NCBI RefSeq assembly: GCF_014650695.1
Contig: NZ_BMVL01000005.1
Span: 62,001-126,000 of the forward strand
Source of the DNA: Streptomyces avidinii
GTDB taxonomy: Bacteria > Actinomycetota > Actinomycetes > Streptomycetales > Streptomycetaceae
Length of the DNA: 64,000 bases
Reading direction: 5' to 3'
In this document: in pieces, positions 54,255 through 64,000 of the stretch
Layout: each line of letters begins with the position of its first letter
Numbering within the stretch: the first letter of the stretch is position 1
The notes under the pieces: model-generated
The model's input: the letters and a program-made list of their open reading frames with translations, nothing else
Told to the model about the DNA's origin: nothing
The model's database searches: none
Program-made: the position numbers and the translations under genes

Positions 54255-55178
54255 ATGCGCACCGCCCAGTTCACCGAGCCGGCCCCGGCCGCCGCCCACT
54301 GGTCCGTCGGGGAGATCACGGTCCACCGCATCGACGAGATGCCCCTGCCGCCGGCGACCGGACCGTGGCTGCTGCCCGCCGCCACCCCGGACGTGGTCGC
54401 CGAACACGCCTGGCTGCGCCCCGACTACGCCGGCCCGGACGGCGTCCTGCACCTCGACAGTCACAGCTTCGCGCTGGTCGTGGACGGCCTGCGGGTCCTC
54501 GTCGACACCGGGATCGGCAACGGCAAGACGCGGGCCAACCCGGCCTGGCACAACCTCCGCACCGACTACCTCGAACGCCTCGCGGCCATCGGATTCACCC
54601 CCGAGAACGTCGACCTGGTGATCCTCACCCACCTGCACACCGACCACGTCGGCTGGAACACCCGGGAGGTCGACGGCGCGTGGGTGCCGACCTTCCCGCG
54701 CGCCCGCTACCTCACGTCGCGGGCGGAGCACGAGTTCTGGGCCGCGTACGACATGGACGAGGCGCGCAGCGGCATGTTCCGCGATTCCGTCGTGCCGGTC
54801 GAGGAGGCCGGCCTGCTCGACCTGGTCGACGTACCGGCCGACGGCGTCGACGTGGCCGACGGGCTGCGCCTGCTGCCCGCCCCGGGGCACACTCCCGGAC
54901 AGGTCGCCGTACGGGTGAGCAGTGCGGGCTCCGCGGCCCTCATCACCGGGGACGCAGTGCACCACCCCGTACAGCTGGCGCACCCGGAGATCGGCAGCTG
55001 CGTCGACATCGACCCCGTGCAGGCCGAGGCCACCCGCCGGGCGCTGCTCGCCGGGCTCGCCGGCACCGGCGCCCTCGTACTCGGCACGCATTTCCCCGCC
55101 CCGACGGCAGGCCGGGTGATCGCGGAGGGGGACGGCTACCGGCTCGCACCCGCGGCCGAACTCCCCGAAGGCCCCTGA
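54255..55178 (+). CDS. MBL-fold metallohydrolase
   Basis: 307 residues; ATG at 54255. Metallo-beta-lactamase-fold motif HLHTDHVGW supplies His/Asp ligands; LPAPGHTPGQVAV and GTHFPAPTAG carry further His ligands; ITGDAVHHP supplies the bridging Asp. The N-terminal part includes VLVDTGIGNGK. Likely a hydrolase of lactone/thioester type. Divergent from the amidase unit and presumably co-controlled with it by the TetR protein. Confidence 0.9.
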   Translation: MRTAQFTEPAPAAAHWSVGEITVHRIDEMPLPPATGPWLLPAATPDVVAEHAWLRPDYAGPDGVLHLDSHSFALVVDGLRVLVDTGIGNGKTRANPAWHNLRTDYLERLAAIGFTPENVDLVILTHLHTDHVGWNTREVDGAWVPTFPRARYLTSRAEHEFWAAYDMDEARSGMFRDSVVPVEEAGLLDLVDVPADGVDVADGLRLLPAPGHTPGQVAVRVSSAGSAALITGDAVHHPVQLAHPEIGSCVDIDPVQAEATRRALLAGLAGTGALVLGTHFPAPTAGRVIAEGDGYRLAPAAELPEGP

Positions 55179-55194
55179 GCGACGGCGGGGCGCG

Positions 55195-55767
55195 TCAGCG
55201 GGGTGCGCCGAAGCCCTGGACGGCCTCCCGTGCGAGCCGGTCCGCGTACGCGTCGGTGAGGCCGGCCGGGCGGAAGAGGATGCGGTACATCATCGGTGCC
55301 ACGACCCGGTCGAGCACCGTCTCGACGTCCGGGGCCTCCTCGCCGCGCTCCTCGGCCCGGGCGAGCACGACGGCGATCTGCTCCGCCGCGTAGGCAGAAC
55401 ACCGCCCCGCGTTGTCGCCGTCGGCATCACCCAGCAGGGCGTCGCGGATGTACGCGCGCCCCGCGGGCGAGGACATCTCCTCCAGGAACTGCTCGGCCCA
55501 GCCGCGCAGGTCCGCCAGTAGATCGCCGTGGTCCTCCGGCGGAGCCTCCGGGCGCAGGTGCTCGACGGCGACGTCCGAGAGCAGCTCCTGCAGGTCGCCC
55601 CAGCGGCGGTAGATCGTCGACGGGGTGACGCCGGCCCGCGCCGCGACCATCGGGACCGTCAGTTCCGGACGCCCCACCTCGGCCTGGAGCTCCCGTACAG
55701 CGGTGTGCACCGCCTGCTGGACCCGCGCGCTGCGGCCTCCGGGACGGACCATCGCTCTTCGGCTCAT
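55195..55767 (-). CDS. TetR-family repressor
   Basis: 190 residues. DNA-binding domain: RVQQAVHTAVRELQAEVGRPELTVPMVAARAGVTPSTIYRRWGDLQELLSDVA, the classical TetR HTH with the TPSTIYRRW recognition helix. The C-terminal domain is helical (DLLADLRGWAEQFLEEM). Convergent with the hydrolase gene (16-bp gap). An operator copy sits immediately upstream (55779-55797), so autorepression is likely. Confidence 0.92.
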   Translation of the reverse strand: MSRRAMVRPGGRSARVQQAVHTAVRELQAEVGRPELTVPMVAARAGVTPSTIYRRWGDLQELLSDVAVEHLRPEAPPEDHGDLLADLRGWAEQFLEEMSSPAGRAYIRDALLGDADGDNAGRCSAYAAEQIAVVLARAEERGEEAPDVETVLDRVVAPMMYRILFRPAGLTDAYADRLAREAVQGFGAPR

Positions 55768-55778
55768 GCGACCAGCTT

Positions 55779-55797
55779 AAAGCAAATCTGTTGCATC
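55779..55797. promoter_or_regulatory. TetR autoregulatory operator
   Basis: AAAGCAA-ATCTG-TTGCATC; near-palindrome with the same 5-bp spacing as O2, lying 12 bp upstream of the TetR start codon. Confidence 0.65.
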
Positions 55798-55946
55798 AGG
55801 GTCGCGCCGACGGCGAGGGCCGCCCCGGCACCCGCGGCGGCGGGCTTCCGTCCGTATTGCCGCGGGTCGTCGGCTGATCGTGGCCGCCCGGGGCCCCGTA
55901 CGCCGACGGCCCCGGTCACGTGAATCGGGGACCGTAAAGAGGCGAC

Positions 55947-55975
55947 TTCACCCCAATCCGTACCGTTCCTAGGCT
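55947..55975 (+). promoter_or_regulatory. Promoter of the NRPS gene
   Basis: -35 TTCACC (55947-55952), 17-bp spacer, -10 TAGGCT (55970-55975); 65 bp before the NRPS TTG start. Fits the housekeeping (HrdB-type) class. Confidence 0.6.
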
Positions 55976-56040
55976 GAGCGGGCAATCAAGCGGAGCATGC
56001 GCCGCGTACCAGGCACCGGTGCGGCGTCGAGGGAGTTGTC

Positions 56041-63636
<7,596 letters not shown>

Positions 63637-63769
63637 ACGGGCCCCGCAGGCCCACCCGTCCGACTCCGCCCCGCCCCGTACCAGCCCCTCGCGCGCCGCG
63701 CGCCGACGAGGCATGCGCCGACGCGCCCCGCGCCCTTGGCCCCGCACCAGAACAGGAACGGAACACCAC

Positions 63770-64000
63770 GTGACGAGCGATACCCCGGGGCCCGCCCCCG
63801 AGCTGAGCGGCCGCATCCGCGGCGGCCCCGGCGAACTCCTCCACGACGAAGTGCTCGCCCCGCAGTTCGGCTTCGAGTCCCGCCACCTACTGCGCCACTA
63901 CGTCGCCATCGAGAAGACCCTGGCCGCCGAGTACGTCCGCATGGAGCTGATCACCGCCGAGGAGGCCCACCGGATCGCCGCCCTGCTGGACTCCGTCGGG
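63770..64000 (+). CDS. N-terminal fragment of an argininosuccinate-lyase-like / aspartase-superfamily protein (3' truncated)
   Basis: The GTG at 63770 (AGGAAC upstream) opens a frame that stays open to the window end: 77 codons. The start of the protein reads SGRIRGGPGELLHDEVLAPQF, and then HLLRHYVAIEKTLAAEYVRM, LITAEEAHRIAALL. This follows the N-terminal pattern of argininosuccinate lyase and relatives (G-R...GP, then E...I...EEA..I). The signature segment (S-S-x-M-P-x-K-x-N) would lie further on and is not in the window, so the exact enzyme is open. It starts 133 bp after the NRPS stop and is probably a biosynthetic partner. Confidence 0.68.
   Translation, partial: MTSDTPGPAPELSGRIRGGPGELLHDEVLAPQFGFESRHLLRHYVAIEKTLAAEYVRMELITAEEAHRIAALLDSVG

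Overview
The window is high-GC actinobacterial DNA, almost certainly Streptomyces. Coding regions have strongly GC-biased third positions, GTG and even TTG starts are common, ATGA/GTGA stop-start overlaps are frequent, and there are many Sec lipoproteins. It also has a TTA (bldA-type) codon, MerR/TetR/PucR regulators, an ECF sigma factor with a separate RskA-type anti-sigma factor, and a nonribosomal peptide synthetase (NRPS). No rRNA, tRNA, CRISPR array or intact insertion sequence was seen.

Layout. 1-1.5 kb: the tail of a probable serine hydrolase, then a VOC domain fused to two helix-turn-helix-like repeats. 1.5-8.2 kb: an alpha-mannoside uptake and degradation operon (binding lipoprotein, two permeases, GH38 alpha-mannosidase) behind two LacI-type operators. 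8.4-17 kb: a FadH-like reductase, a PaaI-type thioesterase, a serine beta-lactamase-fold hydrolase, an MFS pump, an SRPBCC protein, a vWA protein behind a textbook RecA-NDp/PafBC DNA-damage promoter, and a secreted TAP-type peptidase. 17-21.3 kb: a probable extracytoplasmic redox cluster (lipoproteins, a NuoF/ferredoxin-like protein and a heme-b-like membrane protein). 21.8-27.6 kb: a PucR-type regulator with a minisatellite, secreted DUF4142 and DUF1996 proteins, an ECF sigma factor and a His/Met-rich membrane protein. 27.8-32.2 kb: an MFS pump with a GH88-like hydrolase, an orphan MazF-like protein, an IS701-type remnant and an acyl-CoA dehydrogenase.

32.3-40.3 kb: a two-part CaiB-type CoA-transferase coupled to a divergent acyl-CoA ligase, a leaderless MerR regulator, a zinc/manganese-type ABC operon and a di-Mop molbindin. 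40.4-52.3 kb: an SDR with a zinc-ribbon-like insert, a decayed Mop regulator, a Trp/His-rich secreted protein, an orphan anti-sigma factor, a GNAT, a PAS-GAF-SpoIIE phosphatase, a DUF4118 protein, an MscS channel and a secreted C15-like protein lacking the catalytic cysteine. 52.5-55.8 kb: an amidase plus AtzG-like partner facing a metallo-beta-lactamase-fold hydrolase, with a TetR gene and matching operators.

56.0-64.0 kb: the left part of a biosynthetic cluster. A 2531-residue NRPS (C-A-PCP-C-A-PCP-TE) has specificity residues reading Thr then Ser. It is followed by the first 77 codons of an argininosuccinate-lyase/aspartase-superfamily protein that runs off the window. Together with the leading C domain this suggests an N-acylated Thr-Ser product, but the acyl donor and tailoring genes lie outside.
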